From the NCBI RefSeq assembly GCF_000805335.1, contig NZ_KN708638.1, forward strand, positions 2,825,398-2,889,397: 64,000 bases of DNA, in the 5' to 3' direction. The translations under genes and the position numbers were made by a program. Source of the DNA: Streptomyces sp. CT34 (GTDB lineage: Bacteria > Actinomycetota > Actinomycetes > Streptomycetales > Streptomycetaceae). The notes beneath the pieces were generated by a model. It saw nothing but the letters and a program-made list of their open reading frames with translations. It was not told the origin of the DNA and did not search any database. This document shows positions 9,833-18,872 of the stretch, in pieces; the stretch's first letter is position 1, and every line of letters begins with the position of its first letter.

Positions 9833-10510
9833 TCAGCGGGTCCCGGCCGGGGCCGGCGGACGTAGGTGGCCTTCCGCTGCGGCGCGGTGTGCCACCACGG
9901 CGGCCTGGACGCGATTGGCCAGCCCCAGTTTCGTCAGGATCGAGCTGACGTGCTCCTTTGCCGTCGACGCGCTCAGCAGCAGTCGGCGCCCGATATCCGC
10001 GTTGGTCAGCCCCTCTCCCAGCAGTTCAAGCACCTGGTGCTCCCGCTCGGTGAGCGTGTCCAGGCGCGGGTCCCGCTCGCCGTGGCGCGGGCCGGTGCCA
10101 AGGTAACCGTCGACGACGATGCGCGCTGCTGCCGGGGACAGCACGGTTCCGCCCGAGGCCAAAACCCTTACCGCGTCGGCGAGTTCCTGCGGCGTCGCGT
10201 CCTTCAGCAGGAAGCCCGCCGCACCGGAGCGCAGCGCGGCCGCGATGTCCTCGTCTCTCAGGAACGTCGTGAGGACGGCGACTGCGGGCGGGTCCTGGTG
10301 GGCCCGGATCCAATCGAGGGCTGTGAGTCCGTCGACCTCCGGCATGCGCAGGTCGAGCAGGACCACGTCTGGCTGGTGGGCCTCTACAGCTTCGCGGACC
10401 TCCCGCCCGTCACAAGCGAATGGCACTTCGATGTCCGCTTCGCTCTCCAGAATGCGCTGCATGCATGACCGCAGCAGAATTTCGTCGTCGACGATCATCA
10501 CGCGGATCAT
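9833..10510 (-). CDS. LuxR/NarL-family response regulator
   Basis: A 225-residue two-component regulator. The receiver domain (1-120) begins MIRVMIVDDE; the phospho-acceptor is Asp53 in VVLLDLRMP and the conserved Lys is in FLLKDAT. A C-terminal LuxR helix-turn-helix (about 150-212) contains LTEREHQVLELLGEGLTN and KEHVSSILTKLG. The frame also has an ATG two codons upstream (10516); I prefer 10510 because the GGGG just upstream is then correctly spaced. Partner kinase: 7791-9035. It probably binds promoters of the lanthipeptide genes, but no operator could be defined. Confidence 0.88.
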   Translation of the reverse strand: MIRVMIVDDEILLRSCMQRILESEADIEVPFACDGREVREAVEAHQPDVVLLDLRMPEVDGLTALDWIRAHQDPPAVAVLTTFLRDEDIAAALRSGAAGFLLKDATPQELADAVRVLASGGTVLSPAAARIVVDGYLGTGPRHGERDPRLDTLTEREHQVLELLGEGLTNADIGRRLLLSASTAKEHVSSILTKLGLANRVQAAVVAHRAAAEGHLRPPAPAGTR

Positions 10511-10642
10511 CCACATCCCCCGTCACAGCGGCCCTAATCGGTCAAACCCCGTTCAAGGTATCAACCGCGCAAGGGATTCGATATCGCGGGTCAGAAAGGG
10601 AGCGCGATGGAAATCGTTTTCGATCCGATTCTGCAGCGCCGA

Positions 10643-11044
10643 TCAGGCGGGCCCGGACACACTCTCCGTGATGAGCTTCACCAGCTTCGCGTCCCAGGTG
10701 GAGACGAGCAGTTCGATCTTCTTCGCGGAGCCGTCTTCGGCTGTCACGGTGCAGTCCAGGGCTGTTCCGAAACGCCCACCACCGGTTGCCGCGGTGGCCG
10801 GGCCGGAAAGCGCCGATCCCCTTGGTCCGGGCCCGTCCAGGACAACCCCGGACGAGCTCACGACGATTCTCCCGCAATGCATGCCGGGTCCTTGCGCCCG
10901 AATGCGGAACCGGCAGCGCAGCGTGATCCGTTCACCGCGCCGGAAAGCAGCAATGCGACGCGCTGAACGTACTCTGTCAAGACTCTTGCCGCCTATCCAG
11001 AACACCGTGTCCATCAAGGAAAACAGGACGAATTCCAGAAGCAT
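10643..11044 (-). CDS. small membrane-anchored protein of unknown function
   Basis: 133 residues. One hydrophobic N-terminal segment (about 2-18) is followed by a basic stretch (KSLDRVRSARRIAAFRRGER) and a beta-rich soluble domain. The shape, with a single N-terminal helix and a small PH-like beta domain, recalls DUF2550 proteins of actinobacteria, but I do not recognise the family with confidence. The ATG at 11044 has GAGGGG upstream; an ATG five codons earlier (11059) lacks this. It lies between the oxidoreductase (17 bases away) and the response regulator on one strand, so it is probably co-transcribed with the lanthipeptide genes. Confidence 0.65.
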   Translation of the reverse strand: MLLEFVLFSLMDTVFWIGGKSLDRVRSARRIAAFRRGERITLRCRFRIRAQGPGMHCGRIVVSSSGVVLDGPGPRGSALSGPATAATGGGRFGTALDCTVTAEDGSAKKIELLVSTWDAKLVKLITESVSGPA

Positions 11045-11060
11045 GTGATTGCCCCTCAAC

Positions 11061-12113
11061 TCAACTTAGGATGGCTGCTCGTACAAACCCGGCGCCGTCA
11101 TCGGCCCGGGGTGCGGCCCGGTCCCGCATCGCCTCCACGATGGCCCGCACATCGGCCAGCGCGGCGTCGAGCCCTTCGGTCAGCAGGACCCCCGCGCAGC
11201 TCAGCGCGATCTCCGTGGCCCCCGCCTCACCGTAACCGGTGAGCCGGTCCGCCAGCTCGTCAGGGGTGCCGTAGGCGAAGACCCCGCCCTCGACCAGCGC
11301 GCCGGCCCCGGCCCACGGGTCGGCCACGTCCACGCAAAGGCCCGCCGAGCGGAGCATCGCCGCGTAGTGCTCGCCGCCCAGATGCAGCTCGTGCGCCGCG
11401 AACGCGAGCTTCCGCGGATCCCGGCCGGGCTTGCGCACCGCGCACGGCACGATCGACGTCACCCTGGGCAACCCCCGGTCCCGGGAGGCGGCGCCGCGTG
11501 CGAGAGCAGGCACGATCTGGTCCTTGAGGTGGGTGGCCGGCGTCAGCAGAGTGATCGCCACGTCGGCGACCTGGCCCGCCGTGTACGCCATGCGCGGCCG
11601 CAGCACGCCGACACCGAGGGAGACGGGAGGGTGGGGCACCTGGGGGAGCCCCTCGTCCACGCGTACGTAGCGCCCCTGGAAGTCCACCACCTCGCCGTCC
11701 AGGAGCCGTCGCATGACGGTCAGGTACTCGGCGACCGCGGTGCGCGGACTTTCGTACGGTGCGCCGCGCAGCGCCGTGACAAACTCCGGGTCGCCGGTGC
11801 TGTAACCGGCGACGACTTCGGTGCCGGTCAGCAGGGCCAGCGACCTGGCCTGTATCGCCGCGTCCAGCGGGTGGCGCAGAGCAGTGAGGGCCACGCTCGT
11901 GCCGACTGGCACGCGGATGCCGCGCCCGGCGAGATGCGCGAAGGCCTGGTGGGTGTCGACCAGCACCGACTGTCCCATGTAGAGCCGCTCCAGGGACAGC
12001 TCCCGGACGACTTCGCCGAAGGCGGTGAGGTGGTCCAGGTCGTACGCCATGAGCGGGTACATGAGGGACAGCGGCGGTGTTCGGGTCATGAGTGCTTCCT
12101 GTGCGGCGGTCAT
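11061..12113 (-). CDS. luciferase-like (LLM) flavin/F420 oxidoreductase, candidate LanJ-type reductase
   Basis: A 350-residue TIM-barrel oxidoreductase of the bacterial luciferase-like superfamily. Seen: the N-terminal strand SLMYPLMAYDLDHL, TSVALTALRHPLDAAIQARSL, a GYSTGDPEF-type loop, and a C-terminal APADELADRL-like segment (GTPDELADRLTGYGEAGAT). It starts with ATGA overlap on the transporter stop; an ATG at 12089 with AGGAAG upstream is an alternative start. In other lanthipeptide clusters (carnolysin CrnJ; lexapeptide LxmJ) LLM/F420-type enzymes reduce Dha/Dhb to D-Ala/D-Abu. With a Ser/Thr-rich precursor nearby, that is the most economical role, but it is inference. Confidence 0.82.
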   Translation of the reverse strand: MTAAQEALMTRTPPLSLMYPLMAYDLDHLTAFGEVVRELSLERLYMGQSVLVDTHQAFAHLAGRGIRVPVGTSVALTALRHPLDAAIQARSLALLTGTEVVAGYSTGDPEFVTALRGAPYESPRTAVAEYLTVMRRLLDGEVVDFQGRYVRVDEGLPQVPHPPVSLGVGVLRPRMAYTAGQVADVAITLLTPATHLKDQIVPALARGAASRDRGLPRVTSIVPCAVRKPGRDPRKLAFAAHELHLGGEHYAAMLRSAGLCVDVADPWAGAGALVEGGVFAYGTPDELADRLTGYGEAGATEIALSCAGVLLTEGLDAALADVRAIVEAMRDRAAPRADDGAGFVRAAILS

Positions 12114-13957
12114 GCGGAGGTCTCCGGCAGGTAGGCGTCGGCCTGGAGTCGGAAGAGGTGGGCGTACGTCCCGCCGAGTGCGAGCAGTTCCTCATGGGTG
12201 CCCTCTTCGATGAGCGAACCGCCTTCCACGACCAGGATCTTGTCGGCGATGCGGACGGTGGAGAAGCGGTGGGAGACCACCAGGGATGTCGCCTGGGAGC
12301 AGATCGTGCGCAGCCGGCCGAAGATGTCGGCCTCGGCCTCGGGGTCGATCGCGGCGGTCGGCTCGTCAAGGATCGCGATCGGAGCGTCCCGCAGGAAGGC
12401 CCGCGCCAGGGCGATCTTCTGCCACTGACCGCCGGACAGCTGGTGTCCGCCCTCGAAGTGCCGCCCCAGCGTGCTGTCGTATGTGTTCGCGAGACGGTCG
12501 ATGAACTCGGCGGCACCGCTGGACTCGGCTGCTGTGCGGATGCGGGCATCGTCGTCGAGGTGTTCGAGGCGGCCGAAGCCGATGTTGTGCCGCACGGGCA
12601 TCTCGTAGCGGATGAAGTCCTGGAAGACGACTCCGATGTTCCGCTGGAGGTTGTCGGTGTCGTATTCCTCGATGGGCACGCCGTCGATGAGGATGCGGCC
12701 GCTGGTCGGCTCGTAGAGGCGGGAGAGCAGTTTGACGATGGTGCTCTTGCCCGCGCCGTTCGCGCCGACGATCGCGCAGCAGGTGTCGGCGGGGATGAAG
12801 CAGCTGAACCGGTCGAGGGCGGTGGTCGTGGTGCCGGGGTATCGGAAGGTGACGTCCTGGAACTCGATGCCGTGCGTGAGACGCCGCGGGAACGGCCGGG
12901 TGCCGCCCGTGATGCGCCCCTCGGGCAGCGTTAGATAGTCGAAGAGGTTCCCCGTGAACAGCGTGTTCTGGTACAGGGTGGCCACGCCGAGGAGCAGCCC
13001 GGTCGCCGCCGCGTGCACCGCTCCCAGCGCCTGCAGGTACCCGGCCAGCTCCCCGAGTTGCCCGTTCTCCGCCGTGGATCTGAGCGCGAAGACCAGTGCG
13101 CCCGCCGAGCAGCCCACGCTGACCAGGCCGAGCGCTGCCGACCAGCCGTGCCTGCGGCGTGCCAGCGCCCGGTCGACGCGGAAGAACTCCTGCACGAGCG
13201 ACCGGTAGCGGCCTACCAGGTAAGGGCCGAGCTGGTACAGCTTCACCTCCTTGTAGGAGGAGTCTGTCGTCGTCAGGTCCTGGTAGTAGAAGGCACGGCG
13301 CCGGTCCTGCGCGCGGTGGTACTCGATCGCGTAGCCCTGCTTGCTGAACACGACGTGCGCGGCGAGCGCGGGCAACGGCGCCAGCAGGATGGCCAGGGCG
13401 ATCCAGACGTTCCAGGAGAACAGAACCCAGCTGACCAGCCCCAACGAGGCCAGCGCGGTGAGCGTGCGCATCATCTCCTCGAACACCTCGAAGGCCGTAC
13501 CGCTGCCGCTCTCCCGCAGCGCGCGCTGCAGCCGGTCGTACGTCTCGGGGTCCTCGTAGGCGCTGAGCTCCATGCAGGTGCCCTTGACCATGACCCGCTC
13601 GCCGATCTTGGCGGTGAACTCAAGCTGGAGCAGGGAGTTCAGGTAGTGCGAGAGTGACGTCAGGACGTGCTCCGCCACCGAAAGCGCGACAAGACCGGCC
13701 GCGGCGTAGGTGAGCCGGGCCATGGCGTCCGGCACATGCATGACGGCGTCGACGACGGCCTGCACGGCCTTGGCGGTCAGCCAGATCCCAGTGGCCGGCA
13801 CGGCGGCGGTGAGTGCCGTGGCCACGGCGAGCGCGGAGACCCGCAGGGGGCTCAGTCCCCAGAACGTACGCAGGACAAGCCACCAGTAGCGCAGGTCCCG
13901 GGAGAGGCGCCGGTGCTCCTCGGGCACGGCCTGGCTCATCGCTTCCTGATCAGCCAC
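12110..13957 (-). CDS. ABC exporter, fused permease-ATPase (LanT-like without peptidase)
   Basis: A 615-residue half-transporter. About six membrane segments lie between residues 35 and 335. The C-terminal ATPase has Walker A VGANGAGKST, signature LSGGQWQKIA and Walker B IAILDEPTA with a switch His in SHRFSTV. There is no N-terminal C39 peptidase domain, so it exports but does not itself cut the leader. It starts at a GTG (13957) inside the end of lanB (8-base overlap), with AGGGAGG just upstream. The likely cargo is the modified lanthipeptide, as modified precursor or mature peptide; no protease gene is seen in the locus. Confidence 0.9.
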   Translation of the reverse strand: MADQEAMSQAVPEEHRRLSRDLRYWWLVLRTFWGLSPLRVSALAVATALTAAVPATGIWLTAKAVQAVVDAVMHVPDAMARLTYAAAGLVALSVAEHVLTSLSHYLNSLLQLEFTAKIGERVMVKGTCMELSAYEDPETYDRLQRALRESGSGTAFEVFEEMMRTLTALASLGLVSWVLFSWNVWIALAILLAPLPALAAHVVFSKQGYAIEYHRAQDRRRAFYYQDLTTTDSSYKEVKLYQLGPYLVGRYRSLVQEFFRVDRALARRRHGWSAALGLVSVGCSAGALVFALRSTAENGQLGELAGYLQALGAVHAAATGLLLGVATLYQNTLFTGNLFDYLTLPEGRITGGTRPFPRRLTHGIEFQDVTFRYPGTTTTALDRFSCFIPADTCCAIVGANGAGKSTIVKLLSRLYEPTSGRILIDGVPIEEYDTDNLQRNIGVVFQDFIRYEMPVRHNIGFGRLEHLDDDARIRTAAESSGAAEFIDRLANTYDSTLGRHFEGGHQLSGGQWQKIALARAFLRDAPIAILDEPTAAIDPEAEADIFGRLRTICSQATSLVVSHRFSTVRIADKILVVEGGSLIEEGTHEELLALGGTYAHLFRLQADAYLPETSA

Positions 13958-16900
13958 GGGGCCTCCCTCGCAGACAGTTCAGGACGTGCCCCCACACCAG
14001 GTAGCAGCGGTCCTCGGCGGGGCGGTCCATGGGCAGCAGCCGGTTCACCTGCATGTGCGCAAGGCTGGCCAGGATGGCGTCCCGCGTGCCCCACAGCGTT
14101 CCGGCTGCCTCCGCTTCCGCGACGGCTTGCGAAGCTCGGCGGACGGCGTCGGCCTGGCCTGCGAGAACTGCGGCAAGGCGCTCGTGGTGGGCGCGGCCCT
14201 GGAGGTGCGGGCGGCGGTGCCAGGGTGCGAGCAGCTCGCACAGATAGTCGCGGTCCTTCTTGTACTGCTCGCGGGCTCCGTTGTCCTCGGCAGGTCGAGG
14301 CATGGCGGCAAGGCGCTCGCGGACGTCGAGGCCCCACTGGGCGTACAGCGCGTCGACGGCGGCCAGGGTGACCGCTTCGGCCATGAGTCCGGGCTCCTTG
14401 TCCCAGAGAAGACGGAGCAGTTGGACGGAGACGGCACTGTTCGCCGCGAACAACTCCTCGATGTGGTCGTACACGGCGGGACCGCCGTACCGGCTCACCT
14501 CGGGGTGGTACGTGGCGACCTCGAGGCGCTCGGCGATCCCCCGTTGGACGAGGGAGCGCCCCCAGTCCAGGAGCGGTTCCAGGGCGGACGTGGCGCCGGC
14601 CGGTGTCCGGGTCCTGATGCGCAGGTGCGCGTCGGGGTCGGCATACCGGATGTAGAACCACCGCTCGAGGTCGATGCCTGCGCCCCGTATCTCCTCGATG
14701 AGTCCGGCCAGTTCGATTGCGGCGATCTCGTCGTGCAGGTCACGGGCGGCGTACAGCTTCAGGTACGACCACTCGGAGCCGGGCAGATAGCTGGGGTGGG
14801 CGGAGGGGTGGGCCTTGCGCCGTATCCCCTCCGCGGCGGCCTCGCGAGCCGCAGTGGTCCGCGGTTGCGGCGCTGCCTCGGTGAGGGAGGCAGCAGCCAG
14901 GAGCGGGATGACGACCTCGGACAGGTGTCCGCGTCCGGCGCTGTCGCGCAGCCAGGTCTGGCCGGGATCCGGCAGCGCCTCCTGGAGCGTGACCCGCTCG
15001 TCGGCCGCACGCAGATCGGCCAGTAGCTCGTCCACGCAGACCGGGTGGTCGAGGTCCAGGAGCAGCCGGTTGTCGTCGTCGGCCAGGTAGACGTGGCGGG
15101 GGACGGCCCAGGTGCGGCGCCACTCCGTCAGTTCCGCGGCCGTGCGCGGTACCGGGACGGGAGCGGTGTCCAGCGGGGCCCGGGCGCCGGCCGGGTACAG
15201 GTTCCACTCGGCAGCCCGTACGACGACCCTGCCACGCACGACGCGCGGCAGGTACGGGGCGCCTTCGACCGGGCCCCAGGTGAAGCCGGTGGGGATCGCA
15301 TACCGGGCTCGCGAAACCTCAAGCAGGAAGCGGCAGACGTTGGGGGCGCCGAGCGGGCTGAGCATGTGGTTCTGGACGACCACCAGCTCGCGCCCGAGCC
15401 GTGCCGAGTAGAGCCGCAGACCATCATCGGTGGCGCCCACATGGATGTCGGAGAGGTCGATGATCCGGTCCGGAGCGGCGGAGGGCGCGACGTTGACGGG
15501 AATCTCGCATCCGTGGACGGCGGGCCGTATCGCCACGTTGGCGCCGCGCCCGTTGCCGGGGAGATACGCCAGCTCGGCGACGACGACGTCGGGCTCCAGG
15601 TCTTCCCGGGCACGGGCGTAGGAGCGGAGGCGTTCCGTAGCGGAGGGTTCAAGGAGATGGAAGAACCGTCCGAAGGTGCGTCCGCCTTCCCCGAGCCCGT
15701 CGCTGTTGAGCACGGCACGCCAGTTGCCGTCGTCGATAGCACGGGGGCTGGATGCGGCGATCTGGACGTACGCGTCGACGCCGGGGCACGTGAGCCGGCT
15801 CTCACCCTCGTTTGTGGGGACGAGCCTGCGCAGCACCTCATCGCTCAGCTCGACCTCGTCGGCACCGCACCGCCACGCCTCGGAGGCCAGGGCGACCAGG
15901 GCCCGCGCGGTCTGCGGGTCTCCTTCGCTTCCGGTCTGGTGCATGACCATGGCACGAGGTGGATTGAGGTAGCTGTTGGGGGCGTCGAGGCCGCGCTCGG
16001 CGCTGAGGAGTTCGAGGACGGGGACGAGCGCGTCGGTTCCGTACCGCTCCATGAACGCCTCGTGATACGGCGCGAGGTGGTCGTATCCGCTGGGCGCCGC
16101 CTGGCTCAGCCGGGCCAGGCAGCCGACGGCGTCGGCGACCTCCTCGGCAACCTGGCGGTTGATGGCTGTATCGGCAAGGCCGAGCGCGGAGTCGATCTGG
16201 AAGGGCTGGTGCCGGTACCCGGGGACGAGGGTGCGCTGGGTGAGACGCAGCTTTTCGAGCGCGCCCGTGTCGTCGTGGGCGGCGGTCCGGGTCAGGTCGA
16301 CGACCTCGCGCAGGCCGGCAACGGCGGGGTGCTCCACCCCGGCGGCAGTGAGCCGGTCGAGGACGTACGCCTCCGGGCGGGGCTCCGTAACGGGCGGCCG
16401 CAGGTCGGTGACGAGCAGCCCCAGGCCGACCAGTTCGGTGACGAACGCGGAGATCCGCTCATGCCCGACATCCGGGAACCGGTCGGTCAGTTCGGCGACC
16501 ACATCGGCATAAGGGACGGGCGCGGCGGCCGGGGCGAGGCGCCGGATACGGCTGAGCGGCGTGGTGTGCCGTACCCGCACCGACCGCCGATCGGAGTTGC
16601 CGTGCACATCCGAAGCAGGCAGGACGAGACGGTCACCCACCCGATACGCCATGGCGTTCATGGACACGCTGAGCCGCCCGAGCACCTCCGGCTCGCCCTC
16701 CAGGCTCTTCACCAGAGCGAGCAGCCAACCCATGTCGGCCCGCACACGAGCGGACACGAGGGGGACATCGCCGAGCCGGGCGGTGGTGGTCGCGCCGAAG
16801 GAGCCGAGTGCGACACCGGCAAAGGCCCCGAAGGGGGTGGGGCGGGTGCTCATGCGGGTGAGGTAGCGCAGGGCTCGGGAGTGAACGCGCCGCACCTCCT

Positions 16901-17156
16901 TGCCGCTCGCGCGTCCCTCCGCGCCCTCGACCTTGGCGAGCCCCTCGAGCAGTCCGCTGCCGGCAGCGACGAGCCCGTGGCGTACATGGGGGTTGTCGGC
17001 CATGGCGCGCAACCGGGCGCGGGTGCGGGCGAGGTCGCGGTCGGCGAGCGTCTCCCGCCAGACCTCGACCGGCAGGGCGGGTGCCCGGAGGAGGGGGAAG
17101 TCGAGGGCTTCGTACCGCGGCATAGAGCGTGTCAGGTCCTTGTCGATTACGTTCAT
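13950..17156 (-). CDS. lanB: full-length lantibiotic dehydratase LanB
   Basis: A 1068-residue class I dehydratase. The N-terminal glutamylation domain includes the family hallmark STRPTPFGAFA (102-112), and the C-terminal SpaB-type elimination domain (about 790-1060) starts near WSYLKLYAARDLHDEI and contains WFYIRYADPDAHLRIR. Such enzymes use glutamyl-tRNA to turn Ser/Thr of the precursor into Dha/Dhb. Having both domains in one chain matches NisB-type enzymes and not the split thiopeptide type. ATG 17156 overlaps the lanC stop (ATGA); the frame is open eight codons further upstream, but the coupled start fits better. Confidence 0.93.
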   Translation of the reverse strand: MNVIDKDLTRSMPRYEALDFPLLRAPALPVEVWRETLADRDLARTRARLRAMADNPHVRHGLVAAGSGLLEGLAKVEGAEGRASGKEVRRVHSRALRYLTRMSTRPTPFGAFAGVALGSFGATTTARLGDVPLVSARVRADMGWLLALVKSLEGEPEVLGRLSVSMNAMAYRVGDRLVLPASDVHGNSDRRSVRVRHTTPLSRIRRLAPAAAPVPYADVVAELTDRFPDVGHERISAFVTELVGLGLLVTDLRPPVTEPRPEAYVLDRLTAAGVEHPAVAGLREVVDLTRTAAHDDTGALEKLRLTQRTLVPGYRHQPFQIDSALGLADTAINRQVAEEVADAVGCLARLSQAAPSGYDHLAPYHEAFMERYGTDALVPVLELLSAERGLDAPNSYLNPPRAMVMHQTGSEGDPQTARALVALASEAWRCGADEVELSDEVLRRLVPTNEGESRLTCPGVDAYVQIAASSPRAIDDGNWRAVLNSDGLGEGGRTFGRFFHLLEPSATERLRSYARAREDLEPDVVVAELAYLPGNGRGANVAIRPAVHGCEIPVNVAPSAAPDRIIDLSDIHVGATDDGLRLYSARLGRELVVVQNHMLSPLGAPNVCRFLLEVSRARYAIPTGFTWGPVEGAPYLPRVVRGRVVVRAAEWNLYPAGARAPLDTAPVPVPRTAAELTEWRRTWAVPRHVYLADDDNRLLLDLDHPVCVDELLADLRAADERVTLQEALPDPGQTWLRDSAGRGHLSEVVIPLLAAASLTEAAPQPRTTAAREAAAEGIRRKAHPSAHPSYLPGSEWSYLKLYAARDLHDEIAAIELAGLIEEIRGAGIDLERWFYIRYADPDAHLRIRTRTPAGATSALEPLLDWGRSLVQRGIAERLEVATYHPEVSRYGGPAVYDHIEELFAANSAVSVQLLRLLWDKEPGLMAEAVTLAAVDALYAQWGLDVRERLAAMPRPAEDNGAREQYKKDRDYLCELLAPWHRRPHLQGRAHHERLAAVLAGQADAVRRASQAVAEAEAAGTLWGTRDAILASLAHMQVNRLLPMDRPAEDRCYLVWGHVLNCLRGRPRG

Positions 17157-18406
17157 CGGAGAAAGAGCACCTGCCACCAACTGGGCCTATGGCCGGTAGC
17201 TATGGCGCGGAGGGTGAGGGCGACACCGGCCGCGCCGGTGAGGAGCCCGGGATTGTCGACAATGTGCCCGGTGGTCTCGCGGTCGCGGTAGACGAGGGCC
17301 TGCTCGGGCTCGGCAGCATCGAGCAGATCCGCTACAAGCCAGGCAAGTCCACGAGCAGCCCCCTCGCTGCCCCGCACGGCGAACTCGTAGGCGAGCGCGA
17401 CGAGCCCGGCAAGGCCGTGGCACACGGTGGGTGAGCGCGGCACGTCCCCGGCAGCGACCCGGTCGAGCAGCCCGTCAAGCGCGGCGAACGCCCGCGTCTC
17501 CAAGGCCCGGTCGCCGGTCGCGCCGGCGACGGTGAGCAGCCCGGCGGCCACTCCCCCGGTCCCGTGGCACCAGGCGGGTACGGCTTCGTCTCCAGCATCA
17601 AGGTGCGGGGTCGCAGGGACGGACCGCGGCCACTGAAGCTGCCGACCTCCACTGCTGCCGACCTCCAGCAGCCACGCCACGAGCTGGTCCAGGACGAGGC
17701 GTTGTCCGGGCAGCCGGTGACCGTGCCGCCAGGCCGTGGCGAGGGCGGCGGCGATGCCTGCTGCGCCGTGGGACATGCCGGTGTCGAGACGCCCTTCGAC
17801 GGCCCACCGCCGATCGGCGCCGACCCACAGGAGGTACCGGAGGCACCGCTGAAGTGCCTGCTCGACGAGCGGGCTCGCGGGGCGGACGTGACACAGGTGG
17901 GCAAGGATGCCCGCGCATCCATAGACGAGGTCGTAGTGGTGATCGGCGACGACACCGGGATGGCGGGGCAGCTCCATGGCCAGGACTTGCCGGGACAGCT
18001 GTTCGTCCAGCGCGGCAAGGCTGGGCAGAAAACGGGGCTCGTCGTCCGAGACCGCGCGTAGCACGAAGGCGAGGCCGGCCGTGCCGTCGAAGAGCCCTGG
18101 ATGCGTGAGCGCATTCTCTTGGGTGGCGGCAAAGGCAGCGCGTACGAAGGAGAAGGCCCGGTCGCGCGACCGCTTCCCTTCCTCACCCCTCTCCGCGGTG
18201 TGGGCGGCGTGGAGGTGGAGGAGCGCCAGCCCGGCATGCCCCTCGCTGAGGGAAGCGCCGTTCCAGAAGGACACGTCGCTCTGCCCGACGGCATGTGCAG
18301 CGTGCGCATCGGCGCTTGCGGGGCTGTCGAGGCGTTCCCGGATCAAGCTCGCGACGGCGTTCGCGCGCGCGGCAAGTCCGGTCGACAGGAGGGGACTGGG
18401 GTGCAT
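17153..18406 (-). CDS. lanC: lanthionine synthetase C-like cyclase LanC
   Basis: A 417-residue cyclase that joins Cys thiols to Dha/Dhb to form thioether rings. All catalytic features are visible: His213 in GMSHGAAG, zinc ligand Cys280 in WCHGTGG, and Cys329-His330 in CHGLAG. Repeated GxxG segments mark the alpha/alpha-barrel (GHAGLAL, FDGTAGLAF, YGCAGILAH, TGAAGVAL). The length is normal. It lies 89 bases after the precursor gene, with a hairpin between, and overlaps lanB by four bases, so it is the second gene of the operon. Confidence 0.94.
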   Translation of the reverse strand: MHPSPLLSTGLAARANAVASLIRERLDSPASADAHAAHAVGQSDVSFWNGASLSEGHAGLALLHLHAAHTAERGEEGKRSRDRAFSFVRAAFAATQENALTHPGLFDGTAGLAFVLRAVSDDEPRFLPSLAALDEQLSRQVLAMELPRHPGVVADHHYDLVYGCAGILAHLCHVRPASPLVEQALQRCLRYLLWVGADRRWAVEGRLDTGMSHGAAGIAAALATAWRHGHRLPGQRLVLDQLVAWLLEVGSSGGRQLQWPRSVPATPHLDAGDEAVPAWCHGTGGVAAGLLTVAGATGDRALETRAFAALDGLLDRVAAGDVPRSPTVCHGLAGLVALAYEFAVRGSEGAARGLAWLVADLLDAAEPEQALVYRDRETTGHIVDNPGLLTGAAGVALTLRAIATGHRPSWWQVLFLR

Positions 18407-18428
18407 GTGCGGGCTCTGCAGGCTCTCC

Positions 18429-18457
18429 GGAGGGGGCCCTCCGATACCTGCCGGAGG
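18429..18457 (-). terminator. hairpin between precursor gene and lanC (attenuator-like)
   Basis: The minus strand reads CCTCCG, eight-base loop, CGGAGG, followed by a second G/C palindrome (GGAGGGCCCCCTCC). No U-tract follows. A leaky stop here would make much more precursor transcript than enzyme transcript, as is usual in lanthipeptide operons. Confidence 0.5.
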
Positions 18458-18495
18458 ACCCCACCATGGTGATCAGACGCGATCGGGCAGTGCGG

Positions 18496-18699
18496 TCAGC
18501 ACTTGCCGTTCGTGCGGACGGCGGCGCAGGCAGCCGTCATCTTGATCGTCTTCCGGATGGTCTGCTTGATGGCCCACTTGCTGGCGACGCGCGAGGCAAC
18601 GCTGGCAACCGGGGAAAGCGACGTCTGAGCCGGGTCGGCGGAAACGATCACGCGAGCGTCAAGGTCGAACTCGTCCATGAATTTAACAGCACCTTTCAT
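18496..18699 (-). CDS. lanA: class I lanthipeptide precursor (FDLD leader)
   Basis: A 67-residue peptide just upstream of lanC on the same strand, in frame from the ATG at 18699. A second ATG at 18678 would give 60 residues beginning MDEFDLDARV, a typical Streptomyces leader start; AAAGG lies 13 bases before it, so either start is possible. FDLD (11-14) is the LanB recognition motif of class I leaders. The Ser/Thr-rich C-terminal part carries only two cysteines, at 58 and at the very end (67), and many Lys/Arg (SKWAIKQTIRKTIK). The leader cleavage site is not obvious. With more than eight Ser/Thr and two Cys, at most two thioether rings can form and several dehydro residues would remain. Confidence 0.85.
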   Translation of the reverse strand: MKGAVKFMDEFDLDARVIVSADPAQTSLSPVASVASRVASKWAIKQTIRKTIKMTAACAAVRTNGKC

Positions 18700-18872
18700 T
18701 TCGTAAAACCGACCGCCCACCAAGGAAACAAGGAAGGGACTTCCAAAGAGGTTCCTGAAGCGGCCAGGGGATGAATTTAATGAGACTGAGGGCACTCTTG
18801 AACCCGCCGACCTTCCAATTCTTCCCCCGCCATGTGGAGGGGCGGTCCGCCCGGCTGTCCGGGTCCCGGCCG

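Noticed and set aside
14300..17291. Long plus-strand frames opposite lanB and lanC
   Set aside because: Shadows of strongly supported lanthipeptide enzymes; no domains.
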